Position numbers and translations under genes: made by a program | Notes under the pieces: generated by a model | The model's database searches: none | Told to the model about the DNA's origin: nothing | Seen by the model: only the letters and a program-made list of their open reading frames with translations | Shown here: positions 46,139 through 55,442 of the stretch, one piece after another | Position numbering within the stretch: the stretch's first letter is position 1 | Layout of the letters: the number at the start of each line of letters is the position of its first letter | Assembly (NCBI GenBank): GCA_018884025.1 | Contig: JAHLFB010000061.1 | Location: forward strand, 1-57,104 | DNA: 57,104 bases | Reading direction: 5' to 3' | DNA from: Candidatus Phocaeicola faecipullorum | Lineage (GTDB): Bacteria > Bacteroidota > Bacteroidia > Bacteroidales > Bacteroidaceae

Positions 46139-47941
46139 ATGAAACCGCAGGAATGGTATAACACAAATTTATCTGATACAAATAAGAATCTGAACAAGGT
46201 AAACAAAACCATATTATATATAAGTATCACAAGGATACTTCTCTTCGTAGGATGTATATCAACGGTCATCGCCTTATGGAGCTACAGTGCGCAGACTATC
46301 ATAATCGGAGCTTGCTGTACTCTTATTCCTTTTCTTATAATGATAAAGGTGCACAACCGTTTCTTCATGCGCAAACAATGGCTTGAAGTAAAGGCTGACA
46401 TTCTTAAAAAGGAGCTGAAAGGGCTGGATAACGACTACTCTGATTTTGAAGACGGGAAAGAATTTGCCAATACAGAACATTTATATTCATTCGACCTCGA
46501 CATATTCGGTCGCAAATCGCTATTTCAAGCCATAAACCGTACTTGTACACACATCGGAAAAAAGACTTTGGCAGACTGGATAAAAAATCATCTACGCACA
46601 AAGAAAGATATAGAGAACAGACAGAATTGCATAAAAGATCTTTCCACAAGAAATGATTTCAGACTGAAATTTGCCATTACAGGACTGATAAACAGGAGTG
46701 AAAACAATGATGACAACGATATACAAAAATGGGCCAGAACAGAAAGTTCTCTCACAAAATCCACTTGGGCAAGAATTCTGATATGGCTGGTACCGTCAGT
46801 AAACATAATACTATTGGTATGCGGACTGGTCAATATAATATCCATGTCATGGTTCGGTTTGGTTTTCTCCGTATTCGTGATACTCAGTTTCAGTGTTATA
46901 AAACGTGCGACAGCACTCCAAGAAGAATACGGAAAGAAACTTAGGACACTAAGCATATATGCCCGACTTATAAAGTTGACACAAAGCGAAGAATGGAACG
47001 CAGAGGGTATAAAAGATATTGTAAAACGACTGGAGATAGACGGGAAATCACCTGCCGATGCGCTGAATGCACTTACAAAGGAACTGGACCGACTAGACTT
47101 GCGAAACAATCAGATTCTATACGTTATATTAGAAGGAAGTATGTTCTTCCAATTACGCCAGATGATACGCATTGAGGCATGGAAGGACAGATATGGGAAA
47201 AACCTCTCCGGTTGGCTGGAAGCTGTTGGAGAGATAGACGCTCTTTGTTCATTGGGAACGTTTGCATACAATCATCCGGATTATCAGTTCGCAGAAATTA
47301 CAGATACTCCTTTCTGCTATGACGCAGAAGAACTTGGACATCCGCTAATGCCAGAAGAACAATGTGTAAAGAATAATGCTCTGATTCCTTCAAGACCATA
47401 TTTTCTGATTATTACAGGAGCAAATATGGCCGGAAAGAGTACATATCTCAGGACCATAGGAGTAAACTATCTGCTGGCATGTATAGGTGTGCCGTCATGC
47501 TGCAAAAGGATGAAAATCCATCCTGCACAGCTGATAACAAGTCTGCGTACATCGGATTCTCTAAGCGACAACGAATCATACTTCTTTGCCGAACTAAAAC
47601 GTCTGAAAAGAATTATAGATATGCTTAACAATGGAGAGGAGCTGTTTATCATCCTCGATGAGATACTTAAAGGAACAAATTCTACGGACAAGCAGAAAGG
47701 CTCATTCAGCCTTATACGCCAGTTCATGACTCTAAAGGCAAACGGTATAATAGCCACTCACGACCTACTGCTTGGCGAGCTGGTGAAATACTTCCCTGAA
47801 CAGATAAGAAACTACTGCTTTGAAGCTGATATAAAAAACAATGAGCTATACTTCAGTTACAAAATACGTGAAGGTATAGCCCAAAATATGAATGCGTGCT
47901 TCCTGATGAAGAAGATGGGGATTGTGATAGAAGATAATTAA
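46139..47941 (+). CDS. Membrane-anchored MutS-family ATPase
   Basis: A 600-residue MutS homologue. The C-terminal ABC-type ATPase is clear: Walker A TGANMAGKSTYLRTIGVN, then RTSDSLSDNESYFFAELKRL (signature-like), Walker B LFIILDEILKGTNSTDKQKG and the TTHD-like IATHDLLLGEL. Upstream lie the lever/clamp-like helices. Unlike MutS or MutS2, two hydrophobic hairpins (about 30-70 and 215-255) predict membrane insertion, and no N-terminal mismatch-binding domain is seen. This type is widespread in Bacteroidetes but its function is not established. Monocistronic; a weak TATCTTCG -7-like element lies at 46108. Confidence 0.85.
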   Translation: MKPQEWYNTNLSDTNKNLNKVNKTILYISITRILLFVGCISTVIALWSYSAQTIIIGACCTLIPFLIMIKVHNRFFMRKQWLEVKADILKKELKGLDNDYSDFEDGKEFANTEHLYSFDLDIFGRKSLFQAINRTCTHIGKKTLADWIKNHLRTKKDIENRQNCIKDLSTRNDFRLKFAITGLINRSENNDDNDIQKWARTESSLTKSTWARILIWLVPSVNIILLVCGLVNIISMSWFGLVFSVFVILSFSVIKRATALQEEYGKKLRTLSIYARLIKLTQSEEWNAEGIKDIVKRLEIDGKSPADALNALTKELDRLDLRNNQILYVILEGSMFFQLRQMIRIEAWKDRYGKNLSGWLEAVGEIDALCSLGTFAYNHPDYQFAEITDTPFCYDAEELGHPLMPEEQCVKNNALIPSRPYFLIITGANMAGKSTYLRTIGVNYLLACIGVPSCCKRMKIHPAQLITSLRTSDSLSDNESYFFAELKRLKRIIDMLNNGEELFIILDEILKGTNSTDKQKGSFSLIRQFMTLKANGIIATHDLLLGELVKYFPEQIRNYCFEADIKNNELYFSYKIREGIAQNMNACFLMKKMGIVIEDN

Positions 47942-48012
47942 CTATTCTACAAAGAATTTGCAAAGTTGACAGATGTTTTTTATTTTTGTCTTTATATTAA
48001 AATATAATACAT

Positions 48013-48202
48013 ATGTGGAAAGAGAAGTTAGGAACCTATCTTATAGATGTTTCAAAAATATGTGTTGACAGGTATAGTAATAGCATCTTTATTTAAAGAT
48101 TTGGGCGAAAGCAAACTATTAATATATGTCTTAGGTTTATTAGTAGCTTGCTCCACACTCTTAGCCGGTTTAGTATTAAGTAATAAAAAGGAGGAAAAAT
48201 AA
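48013..48202 (+). pseudogene. Frameshifted 62-codon membrane protein gene (DUF6722-like)
   Basis: The ATG at 48013 opens MWKEKLGTYLIDVSK, but one extra A in the run 48054-48058 shifts the frame and gives an early stop. Dropping that A restores YVLTGIVIASLFKDLGESK and a second membrane helix (LLIYVLGLLVACSTLLAGLV) ending SNKKEEK, 62 residues in all. The restored protein resembles the small DUF6722 membrane family. The next gene starts at TAATG overlapping its stop. It may be a real frameshift or a base-call error. Confidence 0.75.
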
Positions 48203-48312
48203 TGGAAGCAGTATTTGTTTTATCAGCCATAGGACTACCTTGTGTAATATTCCTGATATGGTGTCTTACACCTCCGGGAAAGAAATGGTTAAAATCAAAC
48301 CATATGATTTAA
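48202..48312 (+). CDS. 36-residue membrane protein
   Basis: The ATG overlaps the preceding stop (TAATG). The product is a single hydrophobic helix (VFVLSAIGLPCVIFLIWCLT) followed by PPGKKWLKSNHMI, a positively charged tail that would stay in the cytoplasm. Pairing of a two-helix and a one-helix small protein is common in Bacteroidales. GAG-GA-rich sequence (AAAAGGAGG) 5-10 nt before the start is the best Shine-Dalgarno-like stretch in the window. Function unknown. Confidence 0.65.
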   Translation: MEAVFVLSAIGLPCVIFLIWCLTPPGKKWLKSNHMI

Positions 48313-48332
48313 ATATTATATTGCGCAATCAT

Positions 48333-48638
48333 TCAGACTGCGCAAGTACCCTTACCACCATAATCACAACTAACATCGCCCTGATATTCCGGATGACGCT
48401 GAAGCCACACTACAGCATAAGCACATGTAGCAACTGGTTTCAGACATTTGCAGCGTGCATAATCGTATGCCGCCTTTACAAGTGCTGACGCTATTCCGCG
48501 TCCGCCTATTTCTTCCGGCACTATGGTGTGTCGGATGTCAAGACCTCCATCTTCAGTCAGCTGATAAGCTACGTGTGCGGTATAACCGTCCACTTCTACC
48601 TTAAACTGTTTCTTTGCTTCATCGTGTACAATTTCCAT
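48333..48638 (-). CDS. GNAT-fold N-acetyltransferase, YjdJ type
   Basis: A 101-residue minimal GNAT protein of the YjdJ/Gcn5-related family: DIRHTIVPEEIGGRGIASAL carries the acetyl-CoA-binding Q/RxxGxG/A-type loop (GGRGIA), followed by ALVKAAYDYARCKCLKPVATCAYAVV and the terminal WLQRHPEYQ. Only the core of the fold is present, so the substrate is likely a small molecule or protein tail. It starts 16 nt after jetD on the same strand and may be part of the Wadjet transcript. Confidence 0.9.
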   Translation of the reverse strand: MEIVHDEAKKQFKVEVDGYTAHVAYQLTEDGGLDIRHTIVPEEIGGRGIASALVKAAYDYARCKCLKPVATCAYAVVWLQRHPEYQGDVSCDYGGKGTCAV

Positions 48639-48654
48639 AAGCTATAAATTTTAG

Positions 48655-49815
48655 TCAGATTAACTTTGCGAGGCAATTCTCCACATAACGTTCAGGCAGA
48701 AGTTCCTGCTCGAACCTGAGACCGGCCTCTTTCACAAAGTTATAAATTTCATTTTCATCTCCCAACAGTTCAAGCGTTTTTTTAATCCTGCTGTCTGTTC
48801 CCTTTACACATACAGGATGGACAGACAGAGCTTCCCTGTCCATCATAATACTGACCATGTGAGGAAAATATTTCCTGACGTTTGCCATAATCTCATACCC
48901 CTGTGCATCAATGTCTCCCCAGTAATAAAGATTGACATCATTGAGCCATGCCACATCCTTAAGGACAGTTGCCTGATATCCGCATCCCCACACCACCAGT
49001 GTGTTTTTCATCTCAGGGATAAGCTCAATCACCTTTGTCATGTTATGCTTGTTCTCCACAATTATTACATTCCTGACCGGAATATTGAAACGTGCAAACT
49101 CACACACAAACACTTTATTATAAGTAAAACCTGACATATACCTCATACACAGTTCACTGTCTGTTATGCGGAAAGCAACTTCCGGGTCACCTTCCTTCAG
49201 ATTAAAACGACCGAAAAATGTCTTGGCTTCAGTATTTACATCCTCTCCCACTATCACGTCAAGCAACGGACGTAAAATATCCTTACTTTCCTCCACAAAC
49301 TTGGTATGCACACCTATATTCAGTTCCCTGACAAACTTACCTGGTTTTGGGTTCAAACGGAAGAAACGGCAAACCTTCATTATCTGTTCCCATTCGTCAA
49401 AATATTTTACTACCAGATAATGATGTTTCACCAATGTTTCTTTAAGCTCCGGAAACTCCAGAACAGTCATTTCTATAACTTTACGGAACGTATCTGTGTT
49501 TTCATCCATTCCGATAAACTTAAGGAAATCGGACTCAGTTATGAAAGACACTTTGGAAGGGACACTCTGCTTTCCGAAAAGCTTGGTGTTTCGCTCCACA
49601 TATTCTACTTCATAACCATAGCCATTCTTCTCCTTAGAAGATGAATAAAGACATGTAATTCCCTGTTCAAGCTCCTTCAATGATGCAAAATCAATAGACT
49701 TGTCACATCTTATAACAAGCGGGAAAAAATCCTCTTCCTTAGAGATAAACTCATATTTCAGAAAAGAAGGATATTTTGCCAGCGCTTTTCTTCTTATTTC
49801 TTCAGGAGTTACCAT
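48655..49815 (-). CDS. jetD: Wadjet protein JetD (TOPRIM-type nuclease subunit)
   Basis: A 386-residue JetD (DUF3322/DUF2220). In Wadjet systems JetD is the nuclease that cuts circular DNA extruded by the JetABC SMC complex. The N-terminal DUF3322 arm (about 1-185) is followed by a TOPRIM domain: glutamate in VIIVENKHNM (Glu about 254), DxD in YYWGDIDAQGYE (Asp about 301 and 303) and MMDRE (about 326). These are the expected metal ligands, so it looks active. It starts 13 nt after jetC and is the last core gene of the operon. Confidence 0.93.
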   Translation of the reverse strand: MVTPEEIRRKALAKYPSFLKYEFISKEEDFFPLVIRCDKSIDFASLKELEQGITCLYSSSKEKNGYGYEVEYVERNTKLFGKQSVPSKVSFITESDFLKFIGMDENTDTFRKVIEMTVLEFPELKETLVKHHYLVVKYFDEWEQIMKVCRFFRLNPKPGKFVRELNIGVHTKFVEESKDILRPLLDVIVGEDVNTEAKTFFGRFNLKEGDPEVAFRITDSELCMRYMSGFTYNKVFVCEFARFNIPVRNVIIVENKHNMTKVIELIPEMKNTLVVWGCGYQATVLKDVAWLNDVNLYYWGDIDAQGYEIMANVRKYFPHMVSIMMDREALSVHPVCVKGTDSRIKKTLELLGDENEIYNFVKEAGLRFEQELLPERYVENCLAKLI

Positions 49816-49828
49816 AGGCTATATAGTT

Positions 49829-52800
49829 TTAAAACAGCGTTCCCGGATTCTTCTCTGCCCTCCATTGCTCAATAGGCATACTGTAGAGCCATGAAGTCTT
49901 TTCTTCTTTACGCTCGACGAAATACACATACGAGATATCATTCTCTACAATATGTATATTGTCATTCGGAGTAACCACAAGGAGCTGCAGATGAAGCTGT
50001 TTGCACAAGTCTATCAGATAGCGTGCCTTGTCCTCATCCTGTGCCTTGAAGGCTTCGTCTATGGCTATGAAACGGAACGAATTGTCCTGCATTCCGCTCT
50101 TTGTCAGACCGAACTGGTAGGCTATGGCAGAACCGAGGATGGTATAAGTAAGCTGGGCCTTCTCTCCACCTGACAAATGTCCCATGTTTTCGTATGTAGT
50201 TTCCTTATTTCCCGTATTGCGGTTGAACTCCTCAGCCTTATAAGTGAACCATGAACGCACGTCCATTACCCTGTTTCTCCAGTCCTCATTTTCCAAGCGA
50301 TCCATAAAAGGCTGGATATGCTCGCGGAAATGGATTTTACGACCATCCACGGTAGAATTTATTTTCTGAATGTTAGGCATAGCCTCATCCATCAGTTTAC
50401 AGAATTCCTTAACCTCTTCATTTACTTTTTTCTGCATCACAAGCTGTATATATGTAGCAGGCTGCTTGCGATAGTCGATGCCGTGGAGTGACTCGTTAAG
50501 CATTTGGATATTGTCATCTATAGCACTCTTCCAGTTCATAAAGAACATACGGAAATCACCGACCTTGTCTGTGAGTGTTTTCTGCAGATAGTTGTCAAAC
50601 TGCTTTTCGTATTTCGGCAGGTTTTCTTTCTGCAGACGGTGCAACATTTCCTGATACTCGTCTATAAGGTCGATATTGTCGGCATCAGGCAAGGCATTAA
50701 CGTCCGAACGCCAGTCCTTGAACTTCTCTGTGATATATTCCGAAGGATATTTGAAATCGCGGATATGATTCTTTGCCTTGTCCTCTGCATCACGTTTTTT
50801 TGCCGACAACTTACCTTTCTCACTGTCATTTTTTCTGATGAATGACTTATACTCCTTCTCCAGGTCATCGTATGTACAGTTCCTAAGTTCCTCGTAAGCC
50901 TGCTCAAAGTCGGAAAGAAGGATAGAGCGCATTGATAAAACAGCCTTCTGACATTCCTCCATCTCGTATTTAGTTTCCTTTATCTTGGATTTTATATCAG
51001 AAATCTGACTGACTTTGTCGCGTATCTCCTCAAGAGAAATCTTGCGTATTGCCTGACGCACCTGCTCCAACTGTTTCTGCAGAGCCTGTATAGTATTGTT
51101 GTTCTTCTCCAGCTCTGCTTTGTCGGAAAGTTTCTCCTGCAGACGTGTTGCGTATTCCTTCCAGTTTACGGCATCGAAATCCTTGAACATATCCACCAGT
51201 TTCTTGCTCATGTCGTAATCATACTGGAGTTTCTGTTTCTCGGAGTTTATATCATTCAGCTTAGCCATCAGCTCGATGTCTTTCTGCTGAAGTTCCTTTA
51301 TCTCATGTTGCAGCAGGGCTATCTTGTCCTGGTTATCCCATCCGAGGATATAATTTGCCTTGCTCACTACCTGAGGACGGTCATCCTTCTCATGCCTGTC
51401 GTGCGAGAACTTAATCAGCCCATCACGAGTAACAGCCTTTTCCTGATAGCGTTCGAATTCCTCAAGATTTTCCACGCACGCATAGTTGTATTTATTGAAT
51501 ATGGTATCGCGTATCCACTCCTCATATTCAGAGTCGGGACGTATTTCTATTTTGTCGAGCAGTCTGACATCGTCAGCTGTAAATGTTTCCATACCTGCAA
51601 GCGAGTTGTAAGTACGATAGCGGTAATAAGTAATCCTTCCTTTCAGGTCGTTGGAATTCAGGAACTTGTTTACCTCATGATAATACTCGTCAGGCACAAG
51701 CAGATGCAATGCAAAATTGTGAAGGATTTTCTCAATGGCACCCTCCCACTCCATTTCCGCAGGATTTACTCTTATCAGCTCACCGATAAAAGGTATCTCA
51801 TCCTTAGTGGCTCCGGTATGTTCGAGTATCATTTCACGTATCTCTGATTCACGTCCTGAAATATTGTTCTTGTTCTTCTTCAGAGATTCGATGGTCTTGA
51901 TATACTCATCAATCTTCAAGGTGATATCTTTCCTGTCGTTTTCAAAGGATATTGTCTCCCTGATTTTCTGCTCGATTCCGGCATTCATGCTTTCCAGACG
52001 TCCTGACACAGAGTCACGCTGACTTATGAAAGTATCCTTGTCAGGGTCAGTATTGAGCGAAAGGACAGATGCCACCGAGTTATATTCATCCATACGCGAT
52101 ACACGTTCATCACGGAGTTCTTCCAGGCGCTTGATTTCTTGCTCCATTTCCTTTATCTTCCTGCCCACCTCATCATTCTCTATGGCAAGAGCTATGGAAC
52201 GTTCGTCCTGACGCATTCTGTCCTCGTCGTCACGAAGTTTCTTTTCCTCTTTTTCAAGACGTTCCTGCTCCTGTTCCAAAGAATCAACACGTTCTTTACC
52301 CAGTTCTATAGTCTTACGGGCAAACCAGTAATCAATGCTTTCCCTGTCCATGGAAAGTTGCTTTATTTTCTGGGCATATTCTTTTATCTCATCTGCATAT
52401 TCTGATATAGGTATAAGTAACTCAATCTGTTTTCCAGCCTTTTCGATATTGGTCTTTGCCTCCATCAGAGTCTTGAAGCTGTCTTTAAGCATTATATACT
52501 GCGACTCTGCATTCTGTTCTTCAAGCATATTGGTACGGATAAAGTCGTCCAGGTCGTCGAGCACCTTCACACCCACAATCTGATTGAACAGTGAAAGAGC
52601 CTTTACGGAACGCATACCGAAAAGCTGTGTGATACGGTCGGCATAACCTACAGGTCCTTCAAAAAATTCCACCATAGTACGGTTTCCTTTATGCGAGCTT
52701 TCCAGACGGCGACGCCACATACCCTTGCCGTCGAATGGCTGGAAGTCGGTCTTTATATCCAGTTCGCAATGAGCCAGCCCAAAGGTACGCCTCAACTCTC

Positions 52801-53221
52801 CGCCAGAGAACCAGCGAACCTGAAACACAGTAACCACACGGGTATCGGTATTGGTAAAAGTGGCAAGAAGTACAGAGTATGCCGAATGGTCGCGCAATGA
52901 CTGTGTGCTGGCACCGCTTTCACCGTCACGCTGTATGTTTCCATAATTACCCAGAACGTATGTCTCCTCTGTTCGGTTACCTTTCTTCTCCACTCCCGAC
53001 GACTGATTGTAGAACCTGTCCTTCTTGGCAGGTACCATCAGAGTGAGGAGAGCATCTATTATGGTACTCTTTCCCGAAGCATTTGCTCCCGTAAGCAGGG
53101 CATTGTTTCCCTGAGGCTCCATACGGAAAATCCTTTCGTGGAATGTTCCCCAGTTGTATATCTCCATGTATTTCAGACGAAATCCCGACGTATCGGAACC
53201 GGTACTAAACAGACTCAACAT
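49829..53221 (-). CDS. jetC: Wadjet protein JetC (SMC-like ATPase)
   Basis: A 1130-residue SMC/MukB-like motor. The N-terminal head has Walker A LLTGANASGKSTIIDALL (Lys about 51). Two long coiled-coil arms flank a hinge at about 480-600. The C-terminal head holds the ABC signature MGHLSGGEKAQLTYTIL and Walker B RFIAIDEAFKAQDEDKARY. JetC dimers extrude DNA loops with the kleisin JetA and KITE-like JetB. Its start overlaps jetB by 17 nt. The coiled-coil length is typical; no truncation is seen. Confidence 0.95.
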   Translation of the reverse strand: MLSLFSTGSDTSGFRLKYMEIYNWGTFHERIFRMEPQGNNALLTGANASGKSTIIDALLTLMVPAKKDRFYNQSSGVEKKGNRTEETYVLGNYGNIQRDGESGASTQSLRDHSAYSVLLATFTNTDTRVVTVFQVRWFSGGELRRTFGLAHCELDIKTDFQPFDGKGMWRRRLESSHKGNRTMVEFFEGPVGYADRITQLFGMRSVKALSLFNQIVGVKVLDDLDDFIRTNMLEEQNAESQYIMLKDSFKTLMEAKTNIEKAGKQIELLIPISEYADEIKEYAQKIKQLSMDRESIDYWFARKTIELGKERVDSLEQEQERLEKEEKKLRDDEDRMRQDERSIALAIENDEVGRKIKEMEQEIKRLEELRDERVSRMDEYNSVASVLSLNTDPDKDTFISQRDSVSGRLESMNAGIEQKIRETISFENDRKDITLKIDEYIKTIESLKKNKNNISGRESEIREMILEHTGATKDEIPFIGELIRVNPAEMEWEGAIEKILHNFALHLLVPDEYYHEVNKFLNSNDLKGRITYYRYRTYNSLAGMETFTADDVRLLDKIEIRPDSEYEEWIRDTIFNKYNYACVENLEEFERYQEKAVTRDGLIKFSHDRHEKDDRPQVVSKANYILGWDNQDKIALLQHEIKELQQKDIELMAKLNDINSEKQKLQYDYDMSKKLVDMFKDFDAVNWKEYATRLQEKLSDKAELEKNNNTIQALQKQLEQVRQAIRKISLEEIRDKVSQISDIKSKIKETKYEMEECQKAVLSMRSILLSDFEQAYEELRNCTYDDLEKEYKSFIRKNDSEKGKLSAKKRDAEDKAKNHIRDFKYPSEYITEKFKDWRSDVNALPDADNIDLIDEYQEMLHRLQKENLPKYEKQFDNYLQKTLTDKVGDFRMFFMNWKSAIDDNIQMLNESLHGIDYRKQPATYIQLVMQKKVNEEVKEFCKLMDEAMPNIQKINSTVDGRKIHFREHIQPFMDRLENEDWRNRVMDVRSWFTYKAEEFNRNTGNKETTYENMGHLSGGEKAQLTYTILGSAIAYQFGLTKSGMQDNSFRFIAIDEAFKAQDEDKARYLIDLCKQLHLQLLVVTPNDNIHIVENDISYVYFVERKEEKTSWLYSMPIEQWRAEKNPGTLF

Positions 53222-53783
53222 ATTCTTGCAGTTTATCCTTAAATTCTTGTAGTTTGTCCAATGTTACTTTCTCTTTTATTATTCTGTGAATCTGGTATGT
53301 ATTCACATTGTCGCGCTTTATCAGTTTCAGATATCCCAGCGACACCAGACGGGTGATATATGTATCTATCTCGCTGAGTAGCTTCACTCTATTGAAACGT
53401 TCTGGAAGGAATATCTCTATTCTCTCCTTCAAATCGTCAGCTCTAACAAAACACTCTGTGGAATAAAGCTCATCCATATTGCTATCGAACTCTTCAAGCA
53501 TCTGTCTGAGAATTATCAGAATGACTGATATCTCGAAACCAAGCTGCTGACGGGGAATAAGTCCTGTAGTCCTATCCTCATCGTCCACTATCTGCTTGAT
53601 ATATGCAAAACCTTCGTCTCGTTTTACTATCAGCTCTATACCTATGTTCATGAGATACTTGTTTATCTCCGACTGATAGTTCAGGATGTCCTCCCATGCG
53701 TTAGTGTCCGTCACTTCAACGGGACCTTTAAGCAGGCGTACAACGGTACGTCCGTAAGGTGCTATTATAGAATCTATATTCAT
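53205..53783 (-). CDS. jetB: Wadjet protein JetB (KITE/MukE-like)
   Basis: A 192-residue DUF4194 protein made of winged-helix-like segments, e.g. ILIILRQMLEEFDSNMDELY and YITRLVSLGYLKLIKR. JetB corresponds to MukE and binds the kleisin JetA within the SMC complex. Its ATG overlaps the jetA stop (ATGA) and its end overlaps jetC by 17 nt, showing tight coupling and fixed stoichiometry. Confidence 0.9.
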   Translation of the reverse strand: MNIDSIIAPYGRTVVRLLKGPVEVTDTNAWEDILNYQSEINKYLMNIGIELIVKRDEGFAYIKQIVDDEDRTTGLIPRQQLGFEISVILIILRQMLEEFDSNMDELYSTECFVRADDLKERIEIFLPERFNRVKLLSEIDTYITRLVSLGYLKLIKRDNVNTYQIHRIIKEKVTLDKLQEFKDKLQEYVESV

Positions 53784-55240
53784 TTTAAGATAATAATTTC
53801 CGGTATTACAATTGATTTTTTCAACTCGCTGTTAAACGGTATGACCTGTGTACGGTCGGGATTGATAGTATGTCTGAACCCGCGTATCACACTGATATAT
53901 CCGAACAACTCTGCCAGTCCTTTCTCCAGACCTCCACTCTCCTCTACCACATCGGACAGAGATACCTGCTTGCGGCGCTTCAACGAATCGTGAATTCTCT
54001 GTTTAAGTATCGAACGGTCAACACCGTGACTTACAAACAGTTTATCCGCATGTTCTGCCTCTGAAATATCCGCACTGGCTATTTCTATCACATTGTTGTA
54101 GTCCACATCATCAGTCTTTTCAAGAGTAAGTTTTCTCTCTATAGGCATGGAAATTTCCGGCATTGTCTCCAGTTCAAGCGACACATCGGGTTTTATATTC
54201 CGGCTTGCCAACTGAAGAAGTACCGACTGTATATCCTGAATCACACGTTTCGATGCAGCCGACTGAGAGTTATTGTTCTCGCAGATGATACGGCTCAATT
54301 TTTCAGCCATCTTGTCGTTTGCCTGATATACTTTCTTTCCGCTGTTATAGAGATACTGTTTCATGTTTTTCAGGAACATATCTTCCTGACGGATCTGCGA
54401 CGGATCTATGGAATGATACAAATCATCCACCATATGATCCCAGGCATCCTGCATGGATGGCGTCATAAGGAAATCCCAGAAAGCATAGAAACTCTTTCCC
54501 TGAGAACTTTCCTGAAGCTTGTCGAGCGCATCGAACGTATATCCCAAGATATCGCCTTTCGACACATCTCCCTCGGCATGTTTCTGATAGATGGATTTTG
54601 TAATGGACTTGAAATTGTCTTCCACCTCCTTGAAATCGGAAAGAAGTTCCTTTGCCGTACGGGTAATATCCCGGAAACGCGGAAGCACCTGATAGTCTTC
54701 ATAGACCATGGCAGATTCGCCAGCCTTGAGACTCTGAATCTGATGTTCTATCTCCATCTTTCTCTGTTCCAACATACGGATACGTTCTTCCGGGTCCTCG
54801 TTGGTAAACTCTACAAGTTCCTTTATCTGTCCGTAAAGGTTCATGAACTTTGACTCCGTTCCTACAAACTCATCCTTCTTCAGACTAAGAAGCCAGTCTA
54901 TCACCTTGCTGGAATATGACGAAAGCTCGTAGAACACCTCTCCGCTTTCCTCCTGATAATTGCGTAGAAAACCTTTGTCCGTCCATTTCTGAATATACTT
55001 GTATGCCTTCTCGTCGTACGAATCGAACACATTTATATCATTTTCCTCATCCTTTTCAAGGTTTATTGAGGAAAGATAATCGGAAAGCCTCATTTTAAGT
55101 GAATCATAAGCCACAGGCTCTCTGTGCTTATAAAAAGTTTCGTATAGAAACAATATGATAATCTCCCTGTTGCGCAGACGCAAAAGCTCCGCACACGGAG
55201 AACCGTTCAATATATCGGACAATAGCTGGGTTTCGGACAT
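53780..55240 (-). CDS. jetA: Wadjet protein JetA (kleisin/MukF-like)
   Basis: A DUF3375-type protein corresponding to the kleisin MukF: N-terminal helices (LLRLRNREIIILFLYETFYKH), a central coiled-coil (EERIRMLEQRKMEIEHQIQSLK) and a C-terminal winged-helix-like part near the end. The frame extends upstream to a TTG at 55270, but the promoter -7 element covers that region (55268-55275), so translation most likely starts at the ATG at 55240 (MSETQLLSDIL), giving 486 residues. DUF3375 plus DUF4194 plus JetC/JetD indicates Wadjet type I. Confidence 0.92.
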   Translation of the reverse strand: MSETQLLSDILNGSPCAELLRLRNREIIILFLYETFYKHREPVAYDSLKMRLSDYLSSINLEKDEENDINVFDSYDEKAYKYIQKWTDKGFLRNYQEESGEVFYELSSYSSKVIDWLLSLKKDEFVGTESKFMNLYGQIKELVEFTNEDPEERIRMLEQRKMEIEHQIQSLKAGESAMVYEDYQVLPRFRDITRTAKELLSDFKEVEDNFKSITKSIYQKHAEGDVSKGDILGYTFDALDKLQESSQGKSFYAFWDFLMTPSMQDAWDHMVDDLYHSIDPSQIRQEDMFLKNMKQYLYNSGKKVYQANDKMAEKLSRIICENNNSQSAASKRVIQDIQSVLLQLASRNIKPDVSLELETMPEISMPIERKLTLEKTDDVDYNNVIEIASADISEAEHADKLFVSHGVDRSILKQRIHDSLKRRKQVSLSDVVEESGGLEKGLAELFGYISVIRGFRHTINPDRTQVIPFNSELKKSIVIPEIIILK

Positions 55241-55267
55241 GTTTTTTATTCGAAATAAGTTATCATA

Positions 55268-55298
55268 CAAAGTTAGCTATAAATTACGATACGGCAAT
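55268..55298 (-). promoter_or_regulatory. Promoter of the Wadjet operon
   Basis: On the minus strand ATTG (55295-55298), then 19 bp, then TAACTTTG (55268-55275), an exact -7 match. It lies 28 bp upstream of the preferred jetA start and excludes the longer jetA start. Confidence 0.7.
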
Positions 55299-55378
55299 GT
55301 ATGAGACCTGATTTTGCCTAAATTTACCCTACTCCCAAATATTTCTACCGATTAAAACAACAAAGTATATTATAAACA

Positions 55379-55428
55379 TACTCCATTTCACTTTCACATC
55401 TTTCACAGAAGCAAGCAAAAATGGAGTA
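55379..55428. repeat. 10-bp inverted repeat enclosing a GTGAAAGATGTG-type repeat
   Basis: TACTCCATTT (55379-55388) and AAATGGAGTA (55419-55428) pair perfectly. The loop carries, on the minus strand, GTGAAAGATGTGAAAGTG, nearly identical to the repeat at 28940. It lies between the Wadjet promoter and the end of the DUF234-type ATPase gene. No U-tract follows, so terminator function is doubtful. Confidence 0.55.
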
Positions 55429-55442
55429 CATTTCCCCTTCTA

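Noticed and set aside
48013-48100. Programmed frameshift in the small membrane gene
   Set aside because: The A5 run is short, no stimulatory structure or canonical slippery heptamer is seen; a one-base insertion is simpler.
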